A stretch of DNA of 64,000 nucleotides, taken from contig DATKRV010000105.1 in assembly GCA_035532075.1 (NCBI GenBank), positions 1 through 64,000 on the forward strand. Reading direction: 5' to 3'. A program made the translations under genes and the position numbers. Of this stretch, positions 49,100 to 59,316 are shown one piece after another. Numbering within the stretch: the first letter of the stretch is position 1; every line of letters begins with the position of its first letter. The DNA comes from CAIVND01 sp035532075 (GTDB taxonomy: Bacteria > Actinomycetota > Acidimicrobiia > Acidimicrobiales > Bog-793). Below the pieces are notes generated by a model, which saw only the letters and a program-made list of their open reading frames with translations, was not told where the DNA came from and ran no database searches.

Positions 49100-50406
49100 T
49101 TACCAACGCGGCGCCGATTGTGACGCGACGGATGGGGTACGAAGATTCCTATACGCTGTCGCGCTATCTCGAGACCGGTGGGTATGACGGACTGAAGAGG
49201 GCGCTCACGATGTCGCGCGAGGAAGTCGCCGACCAGGTGAATCGGGCGAGTCTTCTCGGCCGCGGCGGAGCAGGCTTTCCTGCTGGGCGGAAATGGTCCA
49301 TGCTCAGGGCTGCACCGACTTCGTATCTCGTGGTCAACGGCGACGAGAGCGAGCCAGCGACTTTCAAGGATCACCTGCTTATCGAACGCGATCCGCACCA
49401 GATCATTGAAGGCGCATTGATCTGTGCCTATGCCATTGGGGCAGCACAGATCTTCATCTTCTGCCGCGGGGAGTTCGCGCTTGGGCTTGAGCGACTGCAG
49501 CAGGCCTGCAACGAGGCATATCGAATCGGCGCGATTGGCAGAGAGATCTTTGGCTCGTCGTTCTCCATCGACCTCGTCATCCATCCAGGTGCCGGTGCCT
49601 ATATCTGTGGCGAGGAGACAGCGCTACTGGAAAGTCTGGAGGGAAAGCGGGGCTTTCCAAGAATCAAGCCCCCGTTCTTTCCTGCGGTTCAGGGTCTCTA
49701 TGGGGCACCCACGGTTGTCAACAACATCGAGACGATGTCAAACCTGCCATGGATTGTGCTCAACGGCGGCGACGCCTTCTCTTCGCTTGGTGAGGGGTCT
49801 TCGGCCGGAACGCGGCTGTTTGCCCTCTCGGGCCGGGTCAATCGGCCGGGGTGGTTTGAGCTTGAGATGTCCAAGACCACCTTTCGCGACCTCATCTTCG
49901 ACCCCGCCCTCGGAGCGGGCGTACCAGATGGACGCTCGCTCAAGGCATTCATCCCCGGTGGCGTCTCGGCCCCTTGGTTCGGCCCGAACGAACTCGATCT
50001 CGGCCTCGATCAGGATGCCGTCGGCAAGGCGGGTTCAATGCTCGGATCTGGTTCGGTCGTGGTGATGGACGAGAGCACCTGCGTGGTGCGTGCTGCATGG
50101 AGGATCACCCGGTTCTTCCACCGAGAGTCGTGCGGGCAGTGCACGCCCTGCCGCGAGGGTGGGGGATGGCTTGAACAGATTCTGCGTCGCATCGAAGAGG
50201 GCGAGGGGCGCGAGGCCGATCTCGATCTTCTGATGGATGTTTGCGACAACATCGCGCCGGGTCTCACGTGGCCACCGCAGCAGACGACAATCTGTGTGCT
50301 CGGCCCCTCCATCCCGTCGTCAATCGCCTCGTCGATCCGGATGTTTCGCGATGAGTATCTTGCGCACGTTCGCGAGAGACACTGTCCGATGGGTGGCCAC
50401 CGATGA
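49096..50406 (+). CDS. nuoF: NADH-quinone oxidoreductase subunit F
   Basis: NADH- and FMN-binding subunit with cluster N3; 436 residues. GRGGAGFPAGRKWS binds FMN, CGEETALLESLEGKRGFPRIKPPF the NADH region, ESCGQCTPCREGGGW holds three cluster Cys and TTICVLGPS the fourth; the usual ICALGDAA is changed after LG. Coupled to nuoE and nuoG by 4-base overlaps. Confidence 0.96.
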   Translation: MITNAAPIVTRRMGYEDSYTLSRYLETGGYDGLKRALTMSREEVADQVNRASLLGRGGAGFPAGRKWSMLRAAPTSYLVVNGDESEPATFKDHLLIERDPHQIIEGALICAYAIGAAQIFIFCRGEFALGLERLQQACNEAYRIGAIGREIFGSSFSIDLVIHPGAGAYICGEETALLESLEGKRGFPRIKPPFFPAVQGLYGAPTVVNNIETMSNLPWIVLNGGDAFSSLGEGSSAGTRLFALSGRVNRPGWFELEMSKTTFRDLIFDPALGAGVPDGRSLKAFIPGGVSAPWFGPNELDLGLDQDAVGKAGSMLGSGSVVVMDESTCVVRAAWRITRFFHRESCGQCTPCREGGGWLEQILRRIEEGEGREADLDLLMDVCDNIAPGLTWPPQQTTICVLGPSIPSSIASSIRMFRDEYLAHVRERHCPMGGHR

Positions 50407-53084
50407 CAGAGATTGACGTGAGCGACTCCGAATCGCTCCCCACCGTATCGGTGACCATCGATGGCAGTGTTTTCAAGGCGCGACCGGGTGAGCTGATCAT
50501 CGAGGCGGCCGAGCGTGCCGGAGTGTTCATTCCGAGGTTCTGCTATCACCCGCGGATGGATTCGGTAGGTTTTTGCCGGATGTGCCTCGTCGAGGTATCC
50601 AGCCCGCGTGGCTTCAGCCTCCAGCCATCGTGCTTTTTGCACGTCGCAGAGGGCCAAGAGGTCATCACGAACTCGCCAAAGGCCCGCAAGGCTCAAGAGG
50701 GGGTTCTTGAACTTCTCCTTGTCAATCATCCTCTCGACTGTCCGGTATGCGACAAAGGCGGTGAATGCCCGCTGCAGGACCAGGCGATGGCGCACGGCCC
50801 AGGAGAGACACGTTTTATCGAGCAGAAGCGTCACTGGCCAAAGCCAATTGATATTGGACCTCTCGTTGCGCTCGATAGAGAGCGCTGCATCCAGTGCGCG
50901 CGTTGTACGAGATTCGCATCAGAGGTGGCCGGAGAGGCATTGATTGACTTTGCCTTCCGTGGTTCGGACATTGAAGTCGCTCCCTTCGCGCTCGAACCTT
51001 TTTCCTCGTACTTTGCCGGGAACACTGTCCAGATCTGTCCGGTCGGAGCGCTCACCGCTCATCCGTATCGTTTCAAATCGCGCCCGTGGGACCTTGAGCA
51101 GGCAGAGAGCACCTGCGAGGGTTGCGCGGTAGGTTGCCGAACAGTCGCCCAGTCGTCGGCGGGCGCGTTGGTGCGCTATCTCGGAGTCGATGTCGATGGT
51201 GTGAACCGTAGCTGGCTGTGCGACAAGGGTCGCTACGGATTCGAAGCCGTTCACGCGAGCAACCGCCTCGTCACACCTTTGCTCAATAGCGGTGAAAAGC
51301 TTGAGGAGAGCACTTGGCATGAGGCGCTCTTCGCGGCGGGTGAAGCGGTGCGAGAGGCGCTCAAAGAACACGGCCCCTCTTCGATTGCGTTCATCGGTGG
51401 CGCGCGTCTTACCAATGAGGACGCGTTCGCCTTTGTCAAACTTGCAAAGTCGGTGATTGGAACGGATTCGACCGATGCGCAACTGGGCGACGGCCTTCCC
51501 GCTGAGTTGGTGCTTGGGCTGCCGCGGGCAACGATCAACGAGGCAACGAACGCGAGGGTCGTAATCGTCTTGAATCAGGATCTGAGAGAGGAGCTTCCTG
51601 TGCTCTTCCTCAGGCTCCGCGGATCCGTCGTCGACGGATCAACTGATTTGATCGATTGTTCATCCGTGCCCACCTCGCTCTCGAAATATGCCACCACGGT
51701 CCGTTATGTTCCCGGTGATCTTGCCAGAGTCGCTGCTTTGATCGCCGGTGAATCCAATATCGACGCATTCGGTCTTGACCAAGGACAGATTGAATCGGCA
51801 AAGACGGTGCTCTCGTCGGCCGGACTCGGTGCAGATGGTGAAGGGTTGGTGATTGTCTGTGGCCGGGGGGATCTCGGCGAATCGGCATCCGTTGCCGTCT
51901 CGGCAGCCGTGACGCTTCACCGGCTGTTTCCCAAGGCTCGTTTTCTCAGCGCGCTGCGTCGTTCAAATGTCCATGGAGCGCTCGACATGGGGCTTGCTCC
52001 TGGGGTCCTCCCTGGGCGTGTGACGCTCGAAGAGGGCGGCGAGGCCCTCGTCCGTACGTGGGGTTCGGTGCCAAATGAGCGTGGTTCAGATGCGATCGGG
52101 ACGCTTGAGTCTGGAGCACAGGGCAAGATCAAGGTGCTCTTCACCCTTGGTGCAGACGTCCTTGCCGACGTGCCCGACCGCGACCTCGCAGCGCGGGCGT
52201 TCGCAAAGATTCCCACCGTGATCTCGATTGCCACTCATCATGATCGGACAACCGCGGCTGCCTCGGTCGTGCTTCCCGTCGCTGGCGAGGGTGAACGGAA
52301 TGGAACGGTAACCAACATCGAGGGTCGCGTTGCACCGACAACGCAGAAGATCGTTCCGCCCGGAGTCGCTTGGCCGGCGTGGATGGTTGCCTCCGAGATC
52401 GCGAGAATGATCGGGTCCGATCTTGGCTTTGAAGATCACTCTGCAATTACACAAGAGATCGCAGCGGTGGCTCCGGCATACCATGGCGTGAACCTGAGCC
52501 TCGCGAACGGTGACGCTCGCCGAGCCGGAGTGGTGGTTCCCGTAGGAGCTGTTGCGATCGACATCCGTTCGCCACTGCTTGATCCGATCGCCACGCCGGG
52601 TATCTCATCCGTTGAGGAACAGGGTGCGCCGATGCGACTTGGCAAGACGGTGGCTGCGGTCCCGTCAGGCGATGCGCGCCCGACAACACCAGGAGGGCTC
52701 CAGGTGCTCGTACGCGCTCTCGGCGCGGCACCGGTCGTCACCGCTCCAAAGCCAGATTCATATTCCTACCGGCTCTCGGTTCGACGAACCCTTTATGACC
52801 GGGGAACCCTCGTACAATCGAGCAGTTCCCTCGCGCCACATCACGCACCGTTTGGATTACGCGTGCATCCGCTGGAGCTTGCGCGGCTCGGTGTCAGCGA
52901 CGGTGAGGAGCTGATGATCCGTTCTCCGCGCCTTGCACATCGGGTAAACGTCATCTCTGACGCGAGTCTTGGGCGCCAGGTTGTCGTGCTCGGCGCGAGG
53001 AATGAGGATTCCGGAGCATTTGGTGCGTTTGACCTGATTGATGCGCGCGAACTCGTTGTCGACGTGAGATTGGAGAGCATCTAA
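50403..53084 (+). CDS. nuoG: NADH-quinone oxidoreductase subunit G
   Basis: 75-kDa iron-sulfur subunit, 893 residues. The N-terminal 2Fe-2S domain (FCYHPRMDSVGFCRMCLVEV) is followed by the His-Cys3 cluster region CPVCDKGGECPLQ, and CIQCARCTRF. CEGCAVGC with a fourth Cys 27 residues later (C-x2-C-x3-C-x27-C) supplies the extra N7 cluster found in only some bacteria. The rest is a molybdopterin-oxidoreductase-like fold with no visible Mo-ligand, as usual. Overlaps neighbours at both ends. Confidence 0.96.
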   Translation: MTEIDVSDSESLPTVSVTIDGSVFKARPGELIIEAAERAGVFIPRFCYHPRMDSVGFCRMCLVEVSSPRGFSLQPSCFLHVAEGQEVITNSPKARKAQEGVLELLLVNHPLDCPVCDKGGECPLQDQAMAHGPGETRFIEQKRHWPKPIDIGPLVALDRERCIQCARCTRFASEVAGEALIDFAFRGSDIEVAPFALEPFSSYFAGNTVQICPVGALTAHPYRFKSRPWDLEQAESTCEGCAVGCRTVAQSSAGALVRYLGVDVDGVNRSWLCDKGRYGFEAVHASNRLVTPLLNSGEKLEESTWHEALFAAGEAVREALKEHGPSSIAFIGGARLTNEDAFAFVKLAKSVIGTDSTDAQLGDGLPAELVLGLPRATINEATNARVVIVLNQDLREELPVLFLRLRGSVVDGSTDLIDCSSVPTSLSKYATTVRYVPGDLARVAALIAGESNIDAFGLDQGQIESAKTVLSSAGLGADGEGLVIVCGRGDLGESASVAVSAAVTLHRLFPKARFLSALRRSNVHGALDMGLAPGVLPGRVTLEEGGEALVRTWGSVPNERGSDAIGTLESGAQGKIKVLFTLGADVLADVPDRDLAARAFAKIPTVISIATHHDRTTAAASVVLPVAGEGERNGTVTNIEGRVAPTTQKIVPPGVAWPAWMVASEIARMIGSDLGFEDHSAITQEIAAVAPAYHGVNLSLANGDARRAGVVVPVGAVAIDIRSPLLDPIATPGISSVEEQGAPMRLGKTVAAVPSGDARPTTPGGLQVLVRALGAAPVVTAPKPDSYSYRLSVRRTLYDRGTLVQSSSSLAPHHAPFGLRVHPLELARLGVSDGEELMIRSPRLAHRVNVISDASLGRQVVVLGARNEDSGAFGAFDLIDARELVVDVRLESI

Positions 53085-54253
53085 TGGGTGATCCACTCTT
53101 TTCCGCCGGGATCGATCTTGGCGTGCTCATTGTCGTCATCGTCAAAGCGCTCGTCGCGTTTGGCCTCTTGCTCGTATCGGTGATGTTGATGATCTGGTTT
53201 GAGCGCAAGGCGATCTCGGGGATGCAGGTGCGCATCGGGCCGAACCGTGCTGGGCCCTTCGGGTTGTTCCAGACGCTTGCGGACGGAACAAAGCTCTTTT
53301 TCAAAGAGGACCTCATACCCGAGCAGGCGGATCGGTTCGTCTTCGTTCTCGCTCCGTATCTGACGCTCCTCCCCGCGTTTTTGATCTTCAGTATTGTTCC
53401 GGTGGGCGGGACCGTCACCATTGCTCATCACATCGTTGAGCTACAGGTTGCAGATCCACCGATCGGTATCCTGTTTCTTCTCGCGCTCTCGTCGGTCGCC
53501 GTCTACGGAGTGATGCTCGCGGGATGGAGTTCTGGATCGAAGTATCCCCTGATTGGTTCGGTGCGCGCGAGTGCCCAGATGATCAGTTACGAGGCAGCGC
53601 TGGGCCTCTCGATCATTGCCGTCATCCTTGAATCACACGCGCTCTCGCTTCGGGCGATTGTCAATTCACAGGCGCCACATTTCTGGGACTGGAACATCAT
53701 CAGACTCGGCCTCGTTCCATTCATCATCTTCTTCATCGCCTCGACGGCGGAGACGAATCGACCGCCCTTTGACCTCGCCGAAGGAGAGTCTGAACTCGGC
53801 GGGGGATTTCACACGGAGTATTCGTCGATTCGGTTCTCACTGTTCTTTCTCGCCGAATTCATGAACACGATCACCATGTCCGCGGTCGTGGTCACCCTGT
53901 TCTTTGGTGGTCCAGACGGGCCTGGATTCCATTTTCTTGCCTGGCTGTGGCCGATTCTCTGGTTTGGCGCGAAGACGGCGGTGTTCTGTTACGTCCAGGT
54001 GTGGATTCGCGCGTCCTTGCCGCGACTTCGTTATGACCAGCTGATGGAACTTGGTTGGAAGAAACTCATTCCGCTCTCACTCGCGTGGATGCTGATTGTC
54101 GCGGGCGTGCTCGTCGATGCCGTCTGGGGCTTCGCGATGATCGGCCTGTCCCTCGTTGGGTACCTTTTGATACTTCGCGCATCAAAGGTCTCGCGCATAC
54201 GACGTATATCGGCACTAGGAGAGTCCACGATGCAACAGAGAATCGGGCGCTGA
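53084..54253 (+). CDS. nuoH: NADH-quinone oxidoreductase subunit H
   Basis: Membrane subunit at the quinone tunnel, 389 residues, about eight hydrophobic segments. RKAISGMQVRIGPNRAGPFG, LADGTKLFFKEDLIP and STAETNRPPFDLAEGESELGGGFHTEYSS are the family blocks. A charged C-terminal tail (SKVSRIRRISALGES) follows. One-base overlap with nuoG. Confidence 0.97.
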   Translation: MGDPLFSAGIDLGVLIVVIVKALVAFGLLLVSVMLMIWFERKAISGMQVRIGPNRAGPFGLFQTLADGTKLFFKEDLIPEQADRFVFVLAPYLTLLPAFLIFSIVPVGGTVTIAHHIVELQVADPPIGILFLLALSSVAVYGVMLAGWSSGSKYPLIGSVRASAQMISYEAALGLSIIAVILESHALSLRAIVNSQAPHFWDWNIIRLGLVPFIIFFIASTAETNRPPFDLAEGESELGGGFHTEYSSIRFSLFFLAEFMNTITMSAVVVTLFFGGPDGPGFHFLAWLWPILWFGAKTAVFCYVQVWIRASLPRLRYDQLMELGWKKLIPLSLAWMLIVAGVLVDAVWGFAMIGLSLVGYLLILRASKVSRIRRISALGESTMQQRIGR

Positions 54254-54254
54254 G

Positions 54255-54938
54255 ATGGCACGGCTCAACTTCTTTGGTGGATTCAAGCAGAGCCTCAAGC
54301 AGGTCGTCCAGCCCCGGGTAACGGTGCAGTACCCGAAGGTCAAGCGTGTCAAGCCACCACGACTGCATGGACGCCATGTTCTGAACCGCTACGAGGATGG
54401 AATGGAGAAATGTATCGGCTGCGAGTTGTGCGCGGCGGTATGTCCAGCAGACTGCATCTACGTCCGCGGTGCTGATAACTCGCCGGAAAATCCGACCTCT
54501 CCGGGTGAGCGTTTCGGCTACGTCTACGAGATCAACTATCTCCGGTGCATCCACTGCGACCTGTGTGTCGAGGCCTGTCCGACGGAGGCAATCACCGAGA
54601 CCAAGATGTTCGAGTTCTCCTTTACCTCACGCGCCGATGCCATCTATACCAAGAAAGAGCTCGTCGTCGACGATGAGGGACGGCCTCAGCACCTTCCCTG
54701 GGAGGACTGGCGCGAGGGTGAAGACCGCTACACCAGCGCTTGGATGCGCGCCACCTCGCCAGCTGGCTCTGCCGCCTACGAGGGCGAGGTTGGGTGGTCG
54801 GCAGAGCTTGGATACGGGGTGCGTTATCCCGAGGGTGGCCAGTCCGGAAAGCGTGATGATTCCAAGACGGGCAACATTTCGATCCGCGAGGTCGCGAGAA
54901 ACAAGATTCCGGTTCGTTTCGGCGGGAAGGTTCGATGA
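54255..54938 (+). CDS. nuoI: NADH-quinone oxidoreductase subunit I
   Basis: Ferredoxin-like subunit with clusters N6a and N6b, 227 residues. The two motifs are CIGCELCAAVCPADC and CIHCDLCVEACPTEA, each CxxCxxCxxxCP. An N-terminal amphipathic region anchors it. A C-terminal tail of about 60 residues exceeds the compact bacterial form, as in other Actinobacteria. Confidence 0.97.
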   Translation: MARLNFFGGFKQSLKQVVQPRVTVQYPKVKRVKPPRLHGRHVLNRYEDGMEKCIGCELCAAVCPADCIYVRGADNSPENPTSPGERFGYVYEINYLRCIHCDLCVEACPTEAITETKMFEFSFTSRADAIYTKKELVVDDEGRPQHLPWEDWREGEDRYTSAWMRATSPAGSAAYEGEVGWSAELGYGVRYPEGGQSGKRDDSKTGNISIREVARNKIPVRFGGKVR

Positions 54939-55528
54939 TGTCGGGTCTCGTCGCATCGGCAACGCTCCCGGATTCCATTACCTTCGCGATCGCCGCGGTG
55001 ATCGTTGTGCTCGGCGCGCTTGGCGTGGTGCTGTATAGAAACCCAGTGCACTCGGCGCTCATGCTCGTCATGACGCTGTTTGGCATTGCGGTGCTTTTTG
55101 TCGAACAAGATGCACAGTTCCTCGCTGCGGTCCAGGTGATCGTCTACACCGGCGCAGTGGTGGTGCTCTTTTTGTTCGTCATCATGTTGCTCGGCGTTGA
55201 TCGCAAAGAGGCTGTCTTTGCAGACACATTCAAGGGACAGCGGCTGTTTGCCGGTGTTGTTGGTCTTTGTGTGCTGGTTGAGATCATCGTCCTCGGATCC
55301 CGGAATTGGACCACCGGCGCACCGTCGGTTGCCGGAGCAATGAAGAATCAGGGAGCGAACGTCAACGTGATCGGCAAGTCCCTGTTCACGACCTATTTGC
55401 TTCCCTTTGAGGTCACCTCCGCGCTGCTCGTCGTCGCGGTGATCGCGGCAGTGGTTCTGAGCCGCCGCCACGAAGAGCGTCCGACGGAGTTCGAAGACGA
55501 ACAGCGCACAACGGAACTCATGCCATGA
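54935..55528 (+). CDS. nuoJ: NADH-quinone oxidoreductase subunit J
   Basis: Membrane subunit with the pi-bulge helix, 197 residues and five hydrophobic segments. LYRNPVHSALMLVMTLFGIAVLFVEQDAQFLAAVQVIVYTGAVVVLFLFVIMLLG is the diagnostic stretch (residues about 28-85). ATG 54935 or 54938. Overlaps nuoI and nuoK. Confidence 0.95.
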   Translation: MMSGLVASATLPDSITFAIAAVIVVLGALGVVLYRNPVHSALMLVMTLFGIAVLFVEQDAQFLAAVQVIVYTGAVVVLFLFVIMLLGVDRKEAVFADTFKGQRLFAGVVGLCVLVEIIVLGSRNWTTGAPSVAGAMKNQGANVNVIGKSLFTTYLLPFEVTSALLVVAVIAAVVLSRRHEERPTEFEDEQRTTELMP

Positions 55529-55830
55529 CGGTCAATGTTTCGTGGTACCTCACGCTTGCCGCAGTTCTGTTCACGATTGGTGCTGTCGGAATGTTGGTTC
55601 GCCGCAACATACTCGTGATGTTCATGTGCATCGAACTGATGCTCAACGCGGCAAATCTCACATTCGTGAGCTTCTCGCGCGAGCTAAATGACGTCGGGGG
55701 TCAGGTGGCCGTCTTTTTCGTTCTCATTGTGGCCGCAGCTGAAGTAGTCGTCGGGCTCGCAATCATTGTTTCCATCTATCGTCGCCACGTAGGCGCCACG
55801 GCTGACGATCAGCATCTGCTGAAGGGTTGA
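55525..55830 (+). CDS. nuoK: NADH-quinone oxidoreductase subunit K
   Basis: Small Mrp-like subunit, 101 residues, three membrane segments carrying the two key Glu residues: CIELMLNAANL and VAAAEVVVGLAIIV. Start overlaps nuoJ by 4 bases in ATGA. Confidence 0.96.
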   Translation: MTVNVSWYLTLAAVLFTIGAVGMLVRRNILVMFMCIELMLNAANLTFVSFSRELNDVGGQVAVFFVLIVAAAEVVVGLAIIVSIYRRHVGATADDQHLLKG

Positions 55831-55840
55831 CTCGATCATC

Positions 55841-57727
55841 GTGATACATGCTGCATTCCTTATTCCACTCTTCCCGCTCGTCGGATTCTTGATCCTTGCG
55901 CCCTTCGGACGGCGCATCGGAAATCCCATCGCAGGTTGGATTGCCACACTGATGGTGCTCGCGAGCTTCGTCGTGACCGTTTTGGTCTTTGCAGGCGTTG
56001 CCGGCGAACCAGTAGCTTCGCGTCTTCACGTGGAGAACTGGTTCACCTGGTTGAATTCTGGTCAGTTATCAATCGGTGTCGGAATTCAGGTCGATCCACT
56101 TTCACTCACGATGGCAATGTTCATCACAGGTATCAGCACCTTGATCCATTGCTACTCCGTCGGATACATGAAACTCGACGAACAGTTCTCGAAGTTCTTC
56201 GTGTACCTCAACCTTTTCGTCTTCTCGATGTTGATGCTGGTGCTCGGTGAGAACCTTGTCATCACCTTCCTCGGATGGGAGGGTGTCGGCGTCTGCTCCT
56301 ATTTTCTTATCGCCTTCTGGTTCACGCGGCCCTCCGCGGCGAGTGCTGGCAAGAAGGCGATGATCTACAACCGCGTCGGAGATGGTGGATTCCTCCTCGC
56401 GCTTTTTCTCCTTATCGACAAGTTGCACAGTCTGACATTCACAACGATCTTTTCGCATCTTTCTCAACTCTCACCGACTGACCTGACTGCAGTTTCGCTA
56501 CTGCTCTTCGTTGGGGCGGTTGGCAAATCTGCGCAGCTTCCGCTGTTTCCCTGGCTTGCCGACGCGATGGAGGGTCCGACTCCGGTTTCGGCACTTATCC
56601 ACGCGGCGACGATGGTCACTGCCGGGGTCTATCTGATGTGCCGTGTGAATCCGATTCTTCATCTCGTTCCCAATGCCGGCCATTTGATCGCGTGGATCGG
56701 GGTGGCAACGGCGTTCATTGCCGCGACGATCGGCTGTGCCCAGACCGACATCAAGAAGGTGCTTGCCTACTCGACGGTCTCGCAGCTTGGCTATATGTTT
56801 CTCGCGGTTGGCTGTGGCGCGTACGACGCGGCAATCTTCCTCATGTTGACGCACGCCTTCTACAAGGCATTGCTCTTCCTCGCCTCCGGGTCGGTGATCC
56901 ACGCGATGGATGACGAGCAGGACATCAAGAACATGGGGGCGCTCCGCAGGGCGATGCCTCTCACCTCGGCAACTTTTTTCATCGGATGGCTGTCGATCGC
57001 TGGCATACCACCCTTTTCGGGGTTCTGGGCAAAGGGGGATGTCCTGTCCAACGCATGGGTCGTCAGTCCTGCGCTCTGGGCCGTTGGCGCGGTGACCGCG
57101 ATCCTCACCGCGTATTACATGGGTCGGCAGTACCTGCTGGTCTTTCTCGGCGAGCCGCGCTGGAAGAAAGCAGGCGCGGGATCTTTGCACCCGCATGACG
57201 CGAGTTGGCAGATGAGCATGCCGCTCGTCGTCTTGGCAGTACTGGCAAGTTTCGGAGGGTTGATCAATCTGCCATTTGGTCCTCATCTCACATTTCTCGA
57301 GTCCTGGCTCGCTCCGGTGGTCGGCTCAGGTCTTTTGCACAATACGGACTCGACGCTGCAGCTGTGGATGTTCGGAGTCGCCGACGCTGTTTTTGCAATT
57401 GGCGGAGCGACCATCGCTCTTTCGCTGTGGAGGAATGTGGTGAACCGTCCCGCGCTCGAACCGCAGTTCCTCTTCATGGCGTGGTTTCTCGATGCCTCAA
57501 TCGATCGCTTCATCGCCCGACCTTCGAGTGCCCTTGCACTGTTTAGCGCAAGGGTGGTCGATCGTCAGGTTATCGATGGAGCGGTGAATGGAGTCGCCGG
57601 GTTGTTCAAGGTGAGCGCCGGGAGACTCCGTCGACTACAGACCGGCTATGTGCGTACCTACGCGCTGGTGATCATCTCGGGTCTTGTGATCATGGTCGCG
57701 TATTTCATGATTCGGTCGGGTCTCTGA
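55841..57727 (+). CDS. nuoL: NADH-quinone oxidoreductase subunit L
   Basis: Distal antiporter-like proton-pump subunit with the long lateral helix, 628 residues. GWEGVGVCSYFLIAFWF, LPLFPWLADAMEGPTPVSALIHAATMVTAGVYL and KKVLAYSTVSQLGYMF are the family blocks with the key Glu and Lys residues. GTG start 10 bases after nuoK. Stop overlaps nuoM ATG by one base. Confidence 0.97.
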   Translation: MIHAAFLIPLFPLVGFLILAPFGRRIGNPIAGWIATLMVLASFVVTVLVFAGVAGEPVASRLHVENWFTWLNSGQLSIGVGIQVDPLSLTMAMFITGISTLIHCYSVGYMKLDEQFSKFFVYLNLFVFSMLMLVLGENLVITFLGWEGVGVCSYFLIAFWFTRPSAASAGKKAMIYNRVGDGGFLLALFLLIDKLHSLTFTTIFSHLSQLSPTDLTAVSLLLFVGAVGKSAQLPLFPWLADAMEGPTPVSALIHAATMVTAGVYLMCRVNPILHLVPNAGHLIAWIGVATAFIAATIGCAQTDIKKVLAYSTVSQLGYMFLAVGCGAYDAAIFLMLTHAFYKALLFLASGSVIHAMDDEQDIKNMGALRRAMPLTSATFFIGWLSIAGIPPFSGFWAKGDVLSNAWVVSPALWAVGAVTAILTAYYMGRQYLLVFLGEPRWKKAGAGSLHPHDASWQMSMPLVVLAVLASFGGLINLPFGPHLTFLESWLAPVVGSGLLHNTDSTLQLWMFGVADAVFAIGGATIALSLWRNVVNRPALEPQFLFMAWFLDASIDRFIARPSSALALFSARVVDRQVIDGAVNGVAGLFKVSAGRLRRLQTGYVRTYALVIISGLVIMVAYFMIRSGL

Positions 57728-59316
57728 TGGATCATCAGACGCTTTCGACGGTGCTACAGGTGTCCGGAGCCATTTCACGACAACAGGCATTCCCCTTCCT
57801 CACGGCGATCATTCTTGTGCCGGTGTTCGCCGCCTCACTGATACTCGCGATTCCGAGAGATGCGAGGCGCCTGATCCGCGGCGTTGCCCTCGTTGCCTCT
57901 GTTGCGGTCCTCGGTATCAGTGCTGCAGTGATCGACCTCTTTCGAACCGGCGACGGTGGGTACCAGATGGTTTCGAACCACATGTGGGCTCCGGGACTGG
58001 GAATTTCCTGGAGTATCGGTGTCGACGGGATCTCGTTGTTCCTCGTCGCGTTGACCTCGCTGCTCTTTCCGCTCGTGCTCTTTGGCGCCTACGCGCGCCA
58101 GAACACGAAGTCGTTCTCGGTCTGGATTCTCCTTCTCGAGGCAGGATGTCTTGGAAGTTTCCTCTCGCTTGATCTTCTGATGTTCTTTCTCTTCTTCGAG
58201 GCAACTCTGGTCCCGATCTATTTCCTCATGGTCAGTTGGGGTCACGAGGGACGTAACCGTGCAGCGATGAAGTTCTTGGTCTACACCTTCGTCGGCTCAG
58301 CCTTCCTTCTCGTCGGTGCCATCGCCCTTGCATTCATGCATCAGTCCCAAACTGGTCTTTTGACCTTCGATATTCGCTCTCTCGTGCACACACATGTGAG
58401 CGGTACCGAAGGTGTACTGCTGATGCTCGCGTTCACCTTTGCCTTCGCCGTCAAGGCGCCGATCTGGCCATTCCACACGTGGTCTCCCGATACCTATGCG
58501 GAGGCGCCGGCTTCGGCCTCGATCATCCTCGGCGGCGTGATGGCCAAGCTCGGGACCTATGGAATCGTCCGATTCGATCTTGAACTCTTTCCCCACGCGA
58601 CGATCCTGCTCGCTCCGTTATTTCTCACACTTGGAGTGATCGGCATCATCTACGGCGGGATCGTCGCGGCACAACAGCGCGATCTCAAGCGTCTTGTTGC
58701 CTTCTCGTCGCTTTCACACATGGGATTCATCGTGCTCGGGGCCTTCGCACTGACCGGAGAATCCGTCAGCGGTGCCGTGGTTGAGATGTTGAACCACGGG
58801 CTCTACACGGCTGCACTCTTCCTTTTGATCGCGATGATCTATTCGAGAAGGCGGACCTTCGAGATTGCCAGATTGCGTGGGCTCCAGGGCGCTGCACCGG
58901 TCATGGCAGGGATCTTCACCCTTGTGATGCTTGCCTCGATCGGCGTTCCGGGGCTGAATGGGTTCGTCGGCGAGTTCCTCATCCTCGCCGGGACGTTTGC
59001 TGCACACCGCTGGTGGGCGGTGGTCGCTGTGCTCGGGGTCGTCATCTCGGCGGTCTACATGCTCTGGGCCTATCAGCAGATCTTCCACGCCAGCCAGCCA
59101 ATGACCGATCCCAAAGAGCCGTTACGCGACCTGACGACGCGCGAGCGCCTTGTACTGGTGCCACTCGTCGTGTTGATTGTCGCGCTCGGTGTCTATCCAA
59201 AGCCGGTGCTGGATCGCATTGAGCCGGCTGTCAACCAGCTGATCATGCACGTCCACCAGGTCGAAGCGACGAATGCCCTGAACGCAAATGCACTGTCACC
59301 TTTGGAAGGGAGGTGA
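57727..59316 (+). CDS. nuoM: NADH-quinone oxidoreductase subunit M
   Basis: Second antiporter-like pump subunit, 529 residues, about 14 hydrophobic segments. FFEATLVPIYFLMVSWG has the conserved Glu, KAPIWPFHTWSPDTYAEAPASASIILGGVMAKLGTYG the channel Lys and Pro-rich loop, and KRLVAFSSLSHMGF the second Lys. It overlaps nuoN in GTGA. Confidence 0.97.
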   Translation: MDHQTLSTVLQVSGAISRQQAFPFLTAIILVPVFAASLILAIPRDARRLIRGVALVASVAVLGISAAVIDLFRTGDGGYQMVSNHMWAPGLGISWSIGVDGISLFLVALTSLLFPLVLFGAYARQNTKSFSVWILLLEAGCLGSFLSLDLLMFFLFFEATLVPIYFLMVSWGHEGRNRAAMKFLVYTFVGSAFLLVGAIALAFMHQSQTGLLTFDIRSLVHTHVSGTEGVLLMLAFTFAFAVKAPIWPFHTWSPDTYAEAPASASIILGGVMAKLGTYGIVRFDLELFPHATILLAPLFLTLGVIGIIYGGIVAAQQRDLKRLVAFSSLSHMGFIVLGAFALTGESVSGAVVEMLNHGLYTAALFLLIAMIYSRRRTFEIARLRGLQGAAPVMAGIFTLVMLASIGVPGLNGFVGEFLILAGTFAAHRWWAVVAVLGVVISAVYMLWAYQQIFHASQPMTDPKEPLRDLTTRERLVLVPLVVLIVALGVYPKPVLDRIEPAVNQLIMHVHQVEATNALNANALSPLEGR

